Shown: piece by piece, positions 33,629 to 42,613 of the stretch
Numbering within the stretch: position 1 is the first letter of the stretch
How the letters are laid out: each line of letters opens with the position of its first letter
Source: Rhizobium sp. ASV20
Lineage (GTDB): Bacteria > Pseudomonadota > Alphaproteobacteria > Rhizobiales > Rhizobiaceae
NCBI RefSeq assembly: GCF_016429015.1
Contig: NZ_JAELTU010000017.1
Coordinates: 1-64,000, forward strand
DNA: 64,000 bases
Direction: 5' to 3'
Position numbers and translations under genes: made by a program
The notes under the pieces: generated by a model
Database searches by the model: none
What the model saw: the letters and a program-made list of their open reading frames with translations, nothing else
Told to the model about the DNA's origin: nothing

Positions 33629-34367
33629 ATTCCGGCATCCGATAGTCGACGAGCTTGTTCTCGCGCACGACGAAGAGCTTGCCGGTTTCGGCGACATCGG
33701 CGCCCGTCAGCGGCAGGATTGCCTGGGCGACTTCGCGGGGATGCGGCAGCGTATCCGGATCCTCGCCGGGCATGGCCTGGGCGCGCATGGCGGTGCGGGT
33801 TGCGCCCGGATCGACGCTGGTGATGCGCAAGGGCGTGCTCTGAGTTTCGCCGGCCCACGTCCGCGCCAGCGCCTCGACGGCAGCCTTCGAGGCGGAATAG
33901 GCGCCCCAGAACGGCCGGCAGCGATGCGCAGCGGCCGAAGACAGGATTACGGCGCGCCCGGCGTCAGAGCGCATCAGCAGCGGCTCCACGGAGCGGATCA
34001 GCCGCCAGGTGGCGGTGACGTTGACCGTCATTACCTTCTCGAAGACTTTCGCCTCGATATGGCCGATCGGCGAAATCACGCCGAGCACACCGGCATTGGC
34101 GACGAGGATGTCGAGCTTGCCCCAGCGTTCGAAGATCGAGCCGCCAAGTGCGTCGATGGCATTCATGTCGGCGAGGTCGAAGGGAACGAGTGTCGCCGAA
34201 CCGCCGGCTGCCTTGATGGCATCGTCCAGCTCCTCAAGGCCGCCCACCGTGCGAGCGCAGGCGATGACGTGTGCACCGGCCTTGGCGAGTTCCAGAGCCG
34301 TGAAATAGCCGATACCGCGCGACGCGCCCGTGACGAGGGCGATCTTGTCCTTGAGATTGACGCTCAT
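33627..34367 (-). CDS. SDR family oxidoreductase
   Basis: A 246-residue short-chain dehydrogenase/reductase. Nucleotide-binding motif TGASRGIGYFTALELA (about 14-29), NAGVLG, and the catalytic triad Ser in ILSSAAAH with Tyr and Lys in YSASKAAVE. The C-terminal DPGATRTAMRAQAMPGEDPDTL is typical of classical SDRs. Substrate unknown. It follows purF on the same strand (64 bp gap) and may be transcribed with it. Confidence 0.9.
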   Translation of the reverse strand: MSVNLKDKIALVTGASRGIGYFTALELAKAGAHVIACARTVGGLEELDDAIKAAGGSATLVPFDLADMNAIDALGGSIFERWGKLDILVANAGVLGVISPIGHIEAKVFEKVMTVNVTATWRLIRSVEPLLMRSDAGRAVILSSAAAHRCRPFWGAYSASKAAVEALARTWAGETQSTPLRITSVDPGATRTAMRAQAMPGEDPDTLPHPREVAQAILPLTGADVAETGKLFVVRENKLVDYRMPE

Positions 34368-34431
34368 GCTGCCTTGATCCGATATAGGGGGAGAGGAAGG
34401 GGCGAGCCGCCCCTATCGACCGTGACTTGGC

Positions 34432-35916
34432 TCAGCCGTTGCTGGCGAGAACGGAAAGCTTGCGAACATTGCTGATGCTTTCGTTGTCGAGCAGGCGCGT
34501 CGGGTAATCGCCGGTGAAGTAATGGTCGGTGAATTGCGGCTGCGCATTGTTCCGCAGCTCGCCGCCGACGGCACGGTAAAGCCCGTCGATCGACAGGAAC
34601 TCCAGCGAATCGGCGCCGATGAAATCGCACATTGCCTTCAGGCTGGTATATTGATTGGCGAGCAGCTTTTCGGCGTCAGGCGTGTCGATGCCGTAGAAGT
34701 CCGGATAAAAGATCATCGGGCTGGCGACGCGGATATGCACTTCACGGGCGCCGGCTTCACGGATCATCTGCACGATCTTCACCGAGGTCGTGCCGCGCAC
34801 GATGGAATCATCCACGAGCACGACACGCTTGCCTTCGATGATGGCGCGATTGGCGGAGTGCTTGAGCTTGACACCGAAAGCACGGATCTGCTGCGTCGGC
34901 TCGATGAAGGTGCGGCCGACATAGTGGTTGCGGATGATGCCGAGCTCGAAGGGGATGCCGCTTTCCTGCGCATAGCCGATGGCGGCTGGCGTCCCGCCAT
35001 CCGGCACGGGCACGACGACATCGGCCTCGACAGGAGCTTCCTTGGCCAGATTGATGCCCATGCTTCTGCGCGCGACATAGACGTTACGGCCGCCGACGAC
35101 GGAATCGGGACGGGCAAAATAGACATATTCGAACAGGCAGAGCCGCTCCGGCTTGGCAACCTCGGGCTTGCGTGCATCGATGGTGATCGAGCCATCGGGC
35201 TGGATCTCGCAGATGACAACTTCGCCGTTCTCGACGTCGCGCACGTACTTCGCACCGATGATGTCGAGGGCGCAGGTTTCCGAACAGAAAATCGGTTTGC
35301 CATCGAGCTCACCCATTACAAGCGGCCGGATGCCGATAGGGTCGCGGGCGGCAATCAGTTTCGTGCGCGTCATGGCCAGCATCGAATAGCCGCCTTCCAT
35401 CTGACGGATGGCATCGATGAAACGATCGGAGGACGAGGCCTGTTTGGAGCGGGCAATGAGATGGAGAACGACTTCGGTATCCGAATTCGACTGACAGATG
35501 GCGCCGTCGGCGATCAATTGCCGGCGCATCGTCAGGCCGTTGGTGAAATTGCCGTTATGTGCGATCGCGATGCCACCAACTTCCAGTTCGGCAAATAGCG
35601 GCTGCACATTGCGAAGGACGGCGTCGCCCGTCGTCGAGTAGCGCACATGACCCATCGACCGGTCGCCGGGCAGGCGAGCGAGCGTTGCGGGATCGGTATA
35701 GTGATCGCCGACGAGACCCATGCGCCGCTCCGAATGGAAGCGCTGGCCGTCGAAGGAGACGATACCGGCCGCTTCCTGGCCACGATGTTGCAAGGCGTGC
35801 AGTCCGAGCGCCGTCAACGTCGCCGCATCCGGGTGCCCCAAAATGCCAAACACGCCGCATTCTTCATGCAGCGTGTCGCCGTCGATATCATTCTCGATGG
35901 AGAGGGAATGGTTCAT
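34432..35916 (-). CDS. purF: amidophosphoribosyltransferase
   Basis: First committed step of purine synthesis: PRPP plus glutamine to 5-phosphoribosylamine. The 494-residue product has a short propeptide before the catalytic Cys20 in HEECGVFGILG, which becomes the N-terminal nucleophile after processing, then the glutaminase domain (HNGNFTN, GDR/RYSTTGD) and the phosphoribosyltransferase domain with VVLVDDSIVRGTT. I see no four-cysteine Fe-S set in the C-terminal part. cvpA lies upstream on the same strand, the frequent cvpA-purF pair, but with about 160 bp between them. Confidence 0.96.
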   Translation of the reverse strand: MNHSLSIENDIDGDTLHEECGVFGILGHPDAATLTALGLHALQHRGQEAAGIVSFDGQRFHSERRMGLVGDHYTDPATLARLPGDRSMGHVRYSTTGDAVLRNVQPLFAELEVGGIAIAHNGNFTNGLTMRRQLIADGAICQSNSDTEVVLHLIARSKQASSSDRFIDAIRQMEGGYSMLAMTRTKLIAARDPIGIRPLVMGELDGKPIFCSETCALDIIGAKYVRDVENGEVVICEIQPDGSITIDARKPEVAKPERLCLFEYVYFARPDSVVGGRNVYVARRSMGINLAKEAPVEADVVVPVPDGGTPAAIGYAQESGIPFELGIIRNHYVGRTFIEPTQQIRAFGVKLKHSANRAIIEGKRVVLVDDSIVRGTTSVKIVQMIREAGAREVHIRVASPMIFYPDFYGIDTPDAEKLLANQYTSLKAMCDFIGADSLEFLSIDGLYRAVGGELRNNAQPQFTDHYFTGDYPTRLLDNESISNVRKLSVLASNG

Positions 35917-36079
35917 GGCTGCTGGCCTTTGCTCTCAACGTGGGCGGAACGGGCGGCGTCACGACTGACTACTACAATAGCTGAAAATCCGGCCGGAAAA
36001 TATATCGGGCCGGATTATCGTGTTTCATGCCGCTCACATGGCGATTATCGCGCGGCGGGTCAAGCCTGTAAACGCATTG

Positions 36080-36694
36080 TCAATTGTTTGTCTGCGGTGC
36101 CGGTGCGTCGTCCGGCGGGGCGGTATCGTTGTCACCACCTTGCTGAGGCTGCGACTGTTGCTGCTGCTGGTTCGGAGCGATCTTGTTGAGGATCTCCGGC
36201 GGCAGCATCGCCTGCACGTTTTCAGGTAGCGCCGATTTCAGCTTTTCTACCATCGAATCGAGGAAAGGCTTCGATTTGGCGTTGTTGACCCAGTCCGGCC
36301 GGGCGGCAGGGGCGACAAGCCAGTTCCAGAAGGCAACAACGACAACCATCAGCAGCAGGCCGCGAGCCGCGCCGAACAGGAAGCCGAGCGTTCGGTCGAG
36401 CGCGCCGATGCGGCTGTCGATGATGAAATCGGCGATCCGGATGGTGATGAAGGAGATGATGATCAGCGCCAGCAGGAAAATAACGCCGGCCGAAGCGATC
36501 GTCGCGATCTTGGTATCGGCCTTGTACTGAAGCGCATAGGGCAGAAGCAAGGGGTAGAGATAGTAAGCGGCGACGGCCGAACCGCCCCAGCTGACGATCG
36601 AGAGAATCTCGCGCGAAAAGCCGCGAACCATGGCCAGAACGGCGGAGAATAGAAGAACGCCGATAACAATACCGTCGAAAATCGTAATGGGCAT
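36080..36694 (-). CDS. cvpA: CvpA family membrane protein
   Basis: A 204-residue inner-membrane protein with four hydrophobic segments (ITIFDGIVIGVLLFSAVLAMVRG at the N-terminus, then helices near 31-55, 62-85 and 100-120) and a cytoplasmic or periplasmic tail rich in Gln, Asp and Pro (NQQQQQSQPQQGGDN). The MVRGFSREILSIVSWGG motif is diagnostic of CvpA, required for colicin V production in Escherichia coli and of unclear role. It lies upstream of purF and downstream of radA on the same strand. Confidence 0.92.
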   Translation of the reverse strand: MPITIFDGIVIGVLLFSAVLAMVRGFSREILSIVSWGGSAVAAYYLYPLLLPYALQYKADTKIATIASAGVIFLLALIIISFITIRIADFIIDSRIGALDRTLGFLFGAARGLLLMVVVVAFWNWLVAPAARPDWVNNAKSKPFLDSMVEKLKSALPENVQAMLPPEILNKIAPNQQQQQSQPQQGGDNDTAPPDDAPAPQTNN

Positions 36695-36784
36695 TTATAA
36701 TCCACTTCAAGACTTGCCGCACCAGGTGGCGGGCATCGGCCTCAGTACGAGCCTCTTCTACGTCAAGGACGGCTGAAGTATGGC

Positions 36785-38188
36785 TCAGTCTTCATCTTCC
36801 GCACGCTTGAGCGCGCCCTTCGACCCGGCAATGCGCGCCACCAAATCCGGCAGGCTTTCAATCTCGCTCCAGCGCCCGCCATTGACCTTCGGCAGGTCGG
36901 CGGAAGCGGCAGGCAGAAGGGCCGCGGAAAATCCCAGCTTCTCGGCTTCTTTGAGACGCTGGCCGGTGTGCGCAACCGGCCGAACGGCGCCCGACAGGCT
37001 GACTTCGCCGAAATAGACGCAATCGGCGGGCAGAGCAAGACCAGCCAGGGATGAAACCAGTGCAGAAGCAACCGCGAGATCGGCAGCCGGCTCGGAAATT
37101 CGATAACCACCCGCAACATTGAGGTAAACATCGTGCTGACCGAGGCGAACACCGCAATGAGCCTCCAGCACAGCGAGAATCATCGACAGACGTGCCGAAT
37201 CCCAGCCGATCACGGCGCGTCGGGGTGTGCCGAGCGATGTTGCCGCCACCAATGCCTGCACTTCGACCAGGATAGGCCGGGTGCCTTCCATGCCTGCAAA
37301 CACTGCAGCGCCTGGCGATTTCGAGTTGCGCTCGCCGAGGAAAAGCTCGGACGGATTGGCAACGTCGCGCAGGCCCATGTCGGACATTTCGAAGACGCCG
37401 ATTTCGTCGGTGGGGCCGAAGCGATTCTTGACGGTGCGCAGGATGCGATAGTGATGTCCGCGATCGCCCTCGAAATAGAGGACGGCATCGACCATATGCT
37501 CGACGACGCGCGGACCGGCGATCTGGCCATCCTTGGTGACGTGGCCGACCAGGACCATCGCGGCACCGGTCTGCTTGGCAAAGCGGATCATCGCCTGCAC
37601 GCCCGTGCGCACCTGCGTAACCGTGCCGGGTGCGGATTCGGCGAGCTCGCTCCACAAGGTCTGAATGGAATCGATGATCACAAGGTCGGGACGCTTGCCT
37701 TCGGCAAGCGTCGCCAGAATATCTTCGACATTGGTTTCCGCTGCCAGCATGACATCGGTATCGGCGGCCTGCAGGCGCTGCGCGCGCAGGCGAACCTGCG
37801 CCACGGCCTCTTCGCCTGATACATAGACGATCTTGTGTCCGCGACGTGCAAGCGCTGCCGCCGCCTGCATCAGTAGCGTCGACTTGCCGATGCCGGGATC
37901 GCCGCCGACCAGCACCGCCGAGCCGCGCACGAAGCCACCGCCTGTCGCGCGGTCGAGCTCGGATATGCCGGTGTGAATACGTGGCGCTTCCTCGATCTCG
38001 CCGGAAAGCGAGGTCAGTGTTACCGGCTTGCCCTTCTTCGGTGTCTTCGCCGGGCCGCCGCCGATCCCGCCCATGGGATCTTCCTCGACGATGGTGTTCC
38101 ACGCGCCGCAGCTGTCGCATTTGCCGGCCCAGCGGTTGTGAACCGTGCCGCAGTTCTGGCAGATGAATTGTGTCCGGGCTTTAGCCAT
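36785..38188 (-). CDS. radA: DNA repair protein RadA
   Basis: A 467-residue RecA-like ATPase that drives branch migration of recombination intermediates. Domain order: N-terminal zinc finger FICQNCGTVHNRWAGKCDSC (CxxC-CxxC, about residues 8-27), Walker A GGDPGIGKST (about 93-102), the RadA-specific KNRFGPTDEIGVFEM motif, and a C-terminal LonC-like domain (GYRISEPAADLAVASALVSSL, FGEVSLSGAVRPV). ATG 38188 is used. It is divergent from the LysE-type gene, and cvpA follows after about 90 bp. Confidence 0.96.
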   Translation of the reverse strand: MAKARTQFICQNCGTVHNRWAGKCDSCGAWNTIVEEDPMGGIGGGPAKTPKKGKPVTLTSLSGEIEEAPRIHTGISELDRATGGGFVRGSAVLVGGDPGIGKSTLLMQAAAALARRGHKIVYVSGEEAVAQVRLRAQRLQAADTDVMLAAETNVEDILATLAEGKRPDLVIIDSIQTLWSELAESAPGTVTQVRTGVQAMIRFAKQTGAAMVLVGHVTKDGQIAGPRVVEHMVDAVLYFEGDRGHHYRILRTVKNRFGPTDEIGVFEMSDMGLRDVANPSELFLGERNSKSPGAAVFAGMEGTRPILVEVQALVAATSLGTPRRAVIGWDSARLSMILAVLEAHCGVRLGQHDVYLNVAGGYRISEPAADLAVASALVSSLAGLALPADCVYFGEVSLSGAVRPVAHTGQRLKEAEKLGFSAALLPAASADLPKVNGGRWSEIESLPDLVARIAGSKGALKRAEDED

Positions 38189-38342
38189 AGAATGCTGTTC
38201 TCAAAGTTCAATTGCTCCGCTTTGCGCGGCGAATCGTTTGGGCTGTCAGATAATGTCTTTCGCTGCCCATCAAAACTAATGATTTCCGTATCAACGGTGA
38301 TCGTGCGAGCCATTATGCCAGCCTTTTTCGGGGATGTGGCCG

Positions 38343-38978
38343 ATGTTCGACTATTCGCTTGCCCACTGGATTGCTTTTCTGACCGCTGCAATCCTCCTCA
38401 ATCTATCGCCGGGACCGGATATCGCCTTCATTCTCGGTCATACGATGAGAAGCGGCACGCGCTCCGGTTTCGCCGCCTTGTTCGGGGTCTGGAGCGGCGC
38501 AGGATTGCATGTGCTCATGGCTGCAGCCGGCCTGTCGGCGATCCTCGCCGCCTCGGCGTTCGCCTTCTCGACGATCAAGTGGATCGGTGCCGCCTATCTG
38601 ATCTGGCTCGGCATACAGGCGCTCCGCTCGAAGGGCGAGGGCGCCTGGATCAAAGAGGCCGGCAAGGTACTGTCCTGGGGGCGCATTTATCGGCAGGGAA
38701 TCCTCGTCTCGCTGCTCAACCCCAAGGTCGCGATCTTCTTTCTCGCCTTCCTGCCGCAGTTCGTCATCGAGGGTGCGGGGCCGGTCTGGGCGCAACTGTT
38801 GCTGCATGGCAGCCTGATTATTGTCGTCGCGGCCTTCATCGAGCCGCCGCTCATCCTGCTCGGCGGTCGCCTGACGGAGGCTCTCAGGCGCAATCGCAGC
38901 TTCGGGCTCTGGCTGGACCGCGGCCTTGGCACTTTGCTCGTCGCGCTCGGTATCCGCCTGGCGATCAGCGCTCGTTAG
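38343..38978 (+). CDS. LysE/RhtB family amino-acid exporter
   Basis: A 211-residue inner-membrane protein of the LysE superfamily: N-terminal FLTAAILLNLSPGPDIAFILG (the conserved PGPD motif), GFAALFGVWSGAGLHVLMAAAG, and WIKEAGKVLSWGRIYRQGILVSLLNPKVAIFFLAFLPQF (NPK motif). About six helices. Exports of amino acids or derivatives are known for the family; substrate here is unknown. I use ATG 38343; ATG 38334 would add three residues. It is divergent from radA and convergent with alr. Confidence 0.9.
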   Translation: MFDYSLAHWIAFLTAAILLNLSPGPDIAFILGHTMRSGTRSGFAALFGVWSGAGLHVLMAAAGLSAILAASAFAFSTIKWIGAAYLIWLGIQALRSKGEGAWIKEAGKVLSWGRIYRQGILVSLLNPKVAIFFLAFLPQFVIEGAGPVWAQLLLHGSLIIVVAAFIEPPLILLGGRLTEALRRNRSFGLWLDRGLGTLLVALGIRLAISAR

Positions 38979-39037
38979 AGCGCCGACCGCAAAGTGAGTG
39001 GCAGTTTCCGTCGCCGCGGAGATGCTTCGATATCGGG

Positions 39038-40201
39038 CTATTCCTCGATCTCTTCCGAGATATACCGGCGCTCGTGTCTGAGCCCCATGCTCGTCAGCAT
39101 CTCGTAACCGATCGTGCCGGCAGATCGGGCTGCGTCGTCAACCAGGACATTACTGCCGAAAAGTTCGATATAGTCACCGGCACGGACAAGGTTTTCCGGC
39201 AGATCGGTCACGTCGAAGATGGTGAGGTCCATGGTGATGCGGCCGGCCACCGGCACCTTGTGTCCGGCAATGAAGCCGTGGCCGGCGGCGACGTCGGTCT
39301 GACGTAGCGGCACGCCGGCGCTCGACAGGCTGCGCATATAACCATCAGCATAGCCGGCAGAGACGATCGCCAACCGGCTATCGCGCGTCAACCGAAGCGC
39401 GCGGCCATAGCCCACCGTTTCCCCCGCCTTGACGGAGCGGGTCTGGATGATCCGGGCCTCCGCCGTTGCCACGGGACGCATCGGATTGGCGATGCCGGGT
39501 ATGGCCTCTCCGCCGTAGGTGGCGATACCGGGGCGGGTGAGATCGAAATGATATTCCGGCCCGAGAAAGATACCGGCTGAATTGGCGAGGCTCGCCTCAA
39601 TGCCCTCGAAGGCGGTGCTGACCTTGCGGAAAGCGTCGAGCTGCTGTCGGTTCATCGCATTGGACGGGTCGTCGCCGCAGGCAAGGTGGCTCATCACGAG
39701 CACCGGTGCAAAGCTTGCCGGGCGGGAAACGTCGCTGGCGAGCGCGATCGCGTCCTCCATCGGCAGACCGAGCCGGTTGAAACCCGTGTCGACCTGCAAT
39801 GCGCAGGGATAGTCGCCATATTCTGAAAGCACCGACATCCAGAACGTCAGCTGCTCTTCCGAGGCGATGACCGGAACGAGATCATTTTCGAAGAAGGTCC
39901 GCTCCATGCCCGGCCAGATGCCGCAGAGAACGAAGATGCGTGCCTCCGGCGCGTAGAGCCGCAAGGTCGCGCCTTCGTCGGCCGTCGCGACGAAGAAATC
40001 GCGGGCGCCGGCCGAATAAAGGGTTTCGCCGACATCTTCGATGCCGAGGCCATAAGCGTCGGCCTTGACGACGGCGGCGGTGCGGGCTCTCCCCGAACGA
40101 TGAGCCATTTCGCGCCAGTTTTCGACAAGAGCGCCGAGATCCACAGTCAACCGCAGGCCGGCGGAAGCGAAAGCGTCGTAGTCGTCGAAATTGTCTGTCA
40201 T
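39038..40201 (-). CDS. alr: alanine racemase
   Basis: PLP enzyme that supplies D-alanine for peptidoglycan. The 387-residue product has the PLP lysine Lys46 in AVVKADAYGLG, RPGIATYGGEA and the second catalytic Tyr in SAGYADGYMRSL. The C-terminal beta domain ends GYEMLTSMGLRHERRYI. Length is typical. A strong dnaB terminator lies only 15 bp upstream of its start codon, so alr needs a promoter in or near that hairpin, read-through, or antitermination. It is convergent with the LysE gene. Confidence 0.95.
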   Translation of the reverse strand: MTDNFDDYDAFASAGLRLTVDLGALVENWREMAHRSGRARTAAVVKADAYGLGIEDVGETLYSAGARDFFVATADEGATLRLYAPEARIFVLCGIWPGMERTFFENDLVPVIASEEQLTFWMSVLSEYGDYPCALQVDTGFNRLGLPMEDAIALASDVSRPASFAPVLVMSHLACGDDPSNAMNRQQLDAFRKVSTAFEGIEASLANSAGIFLGPEYHFDLTRPGIATYGGEAIPGIANPMRPVATAEARIIQTRSVKAGETVGYGRALRLTRDSRLAIVSAGYADGYMRSLSSAGVPLRQTDVAAGHGFIAGHKVPVAGRITMDLTIFDVTDLPENLVRAGDYIELFGSNVLVDDAARSAGTIGYEMLTSMGLRHERRYISEEIEE

Positions 40202-40216
40202 GGAGCCGCCTTAACG

Positions 40217-40249
40217 AAAAAATGGCCGGAGGTAGTGTTACTCCGGCCA
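40217..40249 (-). terminator. intrinsic terminator between dnaB and alr
   Basis: A 9-bp perfect stem (tggccggag at 40223-40231 and ctccggcca at 40241-40249) with a 9-nt loop is followed on the minus strand by TTTTTTCG. It lies about 66 bp after the dnaB stop and ends 15 nt before the alr start codon. Confidence 0.8.
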
Positions 40250-40314
40250 GGATAGTGGTCATCTATGAAAAGAAAAAGTGCTGCGCCGCACATATGCGCC
40301 GCCAAGCGCCTTCG

Positions 40315-41811
40315 TCAGTGTTCTTCGTATTGAATGAACGAGGAGTCGGCGAGATCCGCAAAGCGGGTGAATTCCGACTGGAATGCAAGCCTCACGGTAC
40401 CCGTAGGTCCATGGCGCTGTTTGGCGATGATCACGTCGGCCGTACCCTTCACGCGCTCGAACTGGGCTTCCCATTCGGCATATTTGGGATCGTTGATATC
40501 GCGCGGCTCGGCATTCTTTACGTAGTATTCCTCGCGGAACACGAAGAGCACGACGTCGGCGTCCTGCTCAATGGAGCCGGATTCACGAAGGTCGGAAAGC
40601 TGCGGCCGCTTGTCTTCGCGGCTTTCGACGGCACGCGAGAGCTGAGAGAGCGCGATGATCGGAACATTCAGCTCCTTGCCGAGTGCTTTCAGGCCGGTGG
40701 TGATTTGGGTGATTTCCTGGACGCGATTCTCGTTCGATTTTCCCGAGCCGGTCATCAGCTGAACGTAGTCGACCACCAGAACGTCGAGGCCGCGCTGTCG
40801 CTTCAGACGGCGCGCGCGCGCCGACAATTGTGCGATCGAGATACCGCCGGTCTGGTCGATATAAAGCGGCACCTTCTGCATCATCATCGAGCATGCCACC
40901 AGCTTCTCGAAATCGGCGTCGTTGATGTCGCCGCGGCGGATTTTCGACGAGGAGACTTCCGTCTGCTCGGAGATGATACGGGTGGCGAGCTGTTCCGACG
41001 ACATTTCGAGCGAATAGAAGCCGACGACGCCGCCGTTTTTGGCCTTGGTGGAGCCGTCCGCCTGTACTTCGCCCTCGAAGGAGGCGGCGATGTTATAGGC
41101 GATGTTGGTGGCGAGCGAGGTCTTGCCCATACCGGGACGACCGGCAAGGACGATCAAGTCGGAGCGCTGGAGGCCACCCATCTTGCTGTCCAGCGAGTGG
41201 ATGCCGGTGGAGATGCCTGAAAGACCACCGTCGCGCTCTTTGGCGACCGCCGCCATGTCGATTGCCAGCGCCACGGCGTCGTTGAATGCCTGGAAGCCGC
41301 CATCATAACGGCCGTTTTCGGCAAGTTCGAACAGCCGGCGTTCGGTATCTTCGATCTGCGTCTGCGGCGGCATGTCGAGCGGCGCATCAAAGGCGATGTT
41401 GACCATATCCTCGCCGATGGTGATCAGCGCCCGGCGAAGCGCCAGGTCGTAGATGGCGCGGCCATAGTCTTCCGCATTGATGATCGACACGGCTTCGACG
41501 GCGAGGCGAGCGAGATATTGCGCGACCGTCATGTCGCCGACCTTCTCGTCTGCCGGCACGAAGCTTTTGATAGTCACCGGATTGGCCGTCTTGCCCATGC
41601 GGATGATGTCGCCGGCGACTTCGAAGATCTTCCGGTGCAGCGGCTCGTAGAGGTGGATCGGCTTCAGGAAGTCGGAGACGCGATAATAGGCATCGTTATT
41701 GACGAGGATGGCGCCGAGCAGAGCCTGTTCCGCCTCGATATTGTTGGGCGCTTCGCGGTAGTGCTGTTCGGCGGGAGCAATGGCGGCGAGCTTGCGCGCA
41801 GCTTCGTTCAT
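40315..41811 (-). CDS. dnaB: replicative DNA helicase DnaB
   Basis: Hexameric helicase that moves 5' to 3' at the fork. The 498-residue product has the N-terminal dimerisation domain (NNIEAEQALLGAIL onward), linker, and RecA-like ATPase with Walker A VLAGRPGMGKTSLA (about residues 220-233), VVGFYSLEMSSEQLATR, the Walker B region LDVLVVDYVQLM and the arginine-finger region KRPQLSDLRESGSIEQDADV. No intein insertion is seen in the P-loop. ATG 41811. Followed by a terminator and then alr. Confidence 0.97.
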   Translation of the reverse strand: MNEAARKLAAIAPAEQHYREAPNNIEAEQALLGAILVNNDAYYRVSDFLKPIHLYEPLHRKIFEVAGDIIRMGKTANPVTIKSFVPADEKVGDMTVAQYLARLAVEAVSIINAEDYGRAIYDLALRRALITIGEDMVNIAFDAPLDMPPQTQIEDTERRLFELAENGRYDGGFQAFNDAVALAIDMAAVAKERDGGLSGISTGIHSLDSKMGGLQRSDLIVLAGRPGMGKTSLATNIAYNIAASFEGEVQADGSTKAKNGGVVGFYSLEMSSEQLATRIISEQTEVSSSKIRRGDINDADFEKLVACSMMMQKVPLYIDQTGGISIAQLSARARRLKRQRGLDVLVVDYVQLMTGSGKSNENRVQEITQITTGLKALGKELNVPIIALSQLSRAVESREDKRPQLSDLRESGSIEQDADVVLFVFREEYYVKNAEPRDINDPKYAEWEAQFERVKGTADVIIAKQRHGPTGTVRLAFQSEFTRFADLADSSFIQYEEH

Positions 41812-42161
41812 TTTCCATCTCTTCGTGCTTTAGGATATCGACTGGTTTGCGACGATCCGTTGTCACGGTCAACAGCGCAAACGCATGAGCATGTGGAGCG
41901 TTACAAATCGGTCCGGTCTATCAACGTTGTTCCACTCGTCCACAGGGACAGATTTCCGCCTCATAAAAAATTTCTTGTGGCCACTTTGCAACGCAAGGAT
42001 CGACACACGAATCACGTAGGCAGATTATTCGTGGGGAGCATTTTAGCGGGGTCTTTCAAAGTGTGCATTAGCTGTTGCGGCCATCACGCTTGAAAAATCG
42101 TGAAAATCTGTTTATTTCCTATGATTTAGGGTAGGGTGCTAATAATATAAAGTTGCAATAA
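41812..42161. promoter_or_regulatory. 350-bp divergent intergenic region (dnaB / MarR)
   Basis: No gene recognised. It must hold the promoters of dnaB (minus) and of the MarR-MFS-HlyD operon (plus). The last 100 bp is AT-rich and contains an inverted repeat TCACG-N10-CGTGA at 42084-42103, a possible operator for the MarR protein, 60 bp before its start. This is inference; MarR operators vary. Confidence 0.35.
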
Positions 42162-42605
42162 ATGTCCGGAACGCCATCAAGACAAGAACTTTTCGACGAT
42201 CTTTTTGCATTCAATCGCAAACTGAGGGCCGCGTTTGACGCGCTTGTTCGCGAACACGGCATGACGCTGTCTCGCGCCCGGGTTTTTCGCAAGCTCTCCC
42301 GCAGGGACGGGATCAACCAGAGGGAGCTTGCCGACGAGCTCGAACTCGAGACGCCGACGCTGGTCCGCATCCTCGACGCGATGGAGGCGCAGAACTTCAT
42401 CGAGCGCCGCGCCGCCGTGTCGGATAGGCGTGCCAAGCAGATCTTCATGACGGAATCCGGAAAAGTCGTTGCCGCCGAGGTCGAGGCTCTTGCCACCGGT
42501 GTGCGTGCGGATATCTTGGAGGGAATTTCGGACGAGGATATCGGCGTGGCGCTCAAGGTTATCCGCGCGATGACGGCCAACGTCCAGAACGTGGGTAAAT
42601 CATGA
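42162..42605 (+). CDS. MarR family transcriptional regulator
   Basis: A 147-residue winged-helix repressor. The DNA-binding domain shows GMTLSRARVFRKLSRRDGINQRELADELELETPTLVRILDAMEAQNFIERRAAVSDRRAKQIFMTESG, given here in position only (about residues 34-101): recognition helix near TPTLVRILDAM and the DRRAK wing. Together with the MFS and HlyD genes downstream (9 and 18 bp gaps) it makes a self-controlled EmrRAB-type efflux operon, where a toxic ligand would release repression. Confidence 0.9.
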   Translation: MSGTPSRQELFDDLFAFNRKLRAAFDALVREHGMTLSRARVFRKLSRRDGINQRELADELELETPTLVRILDAMEAQNFIERRAAVSDRRAKQIFMTESGKVVAAEVEALATGVRADILEGISDEDIGVALKVIRAMTANVQNVGKS

Positions 42606-42613
42606 GGTAGCGC

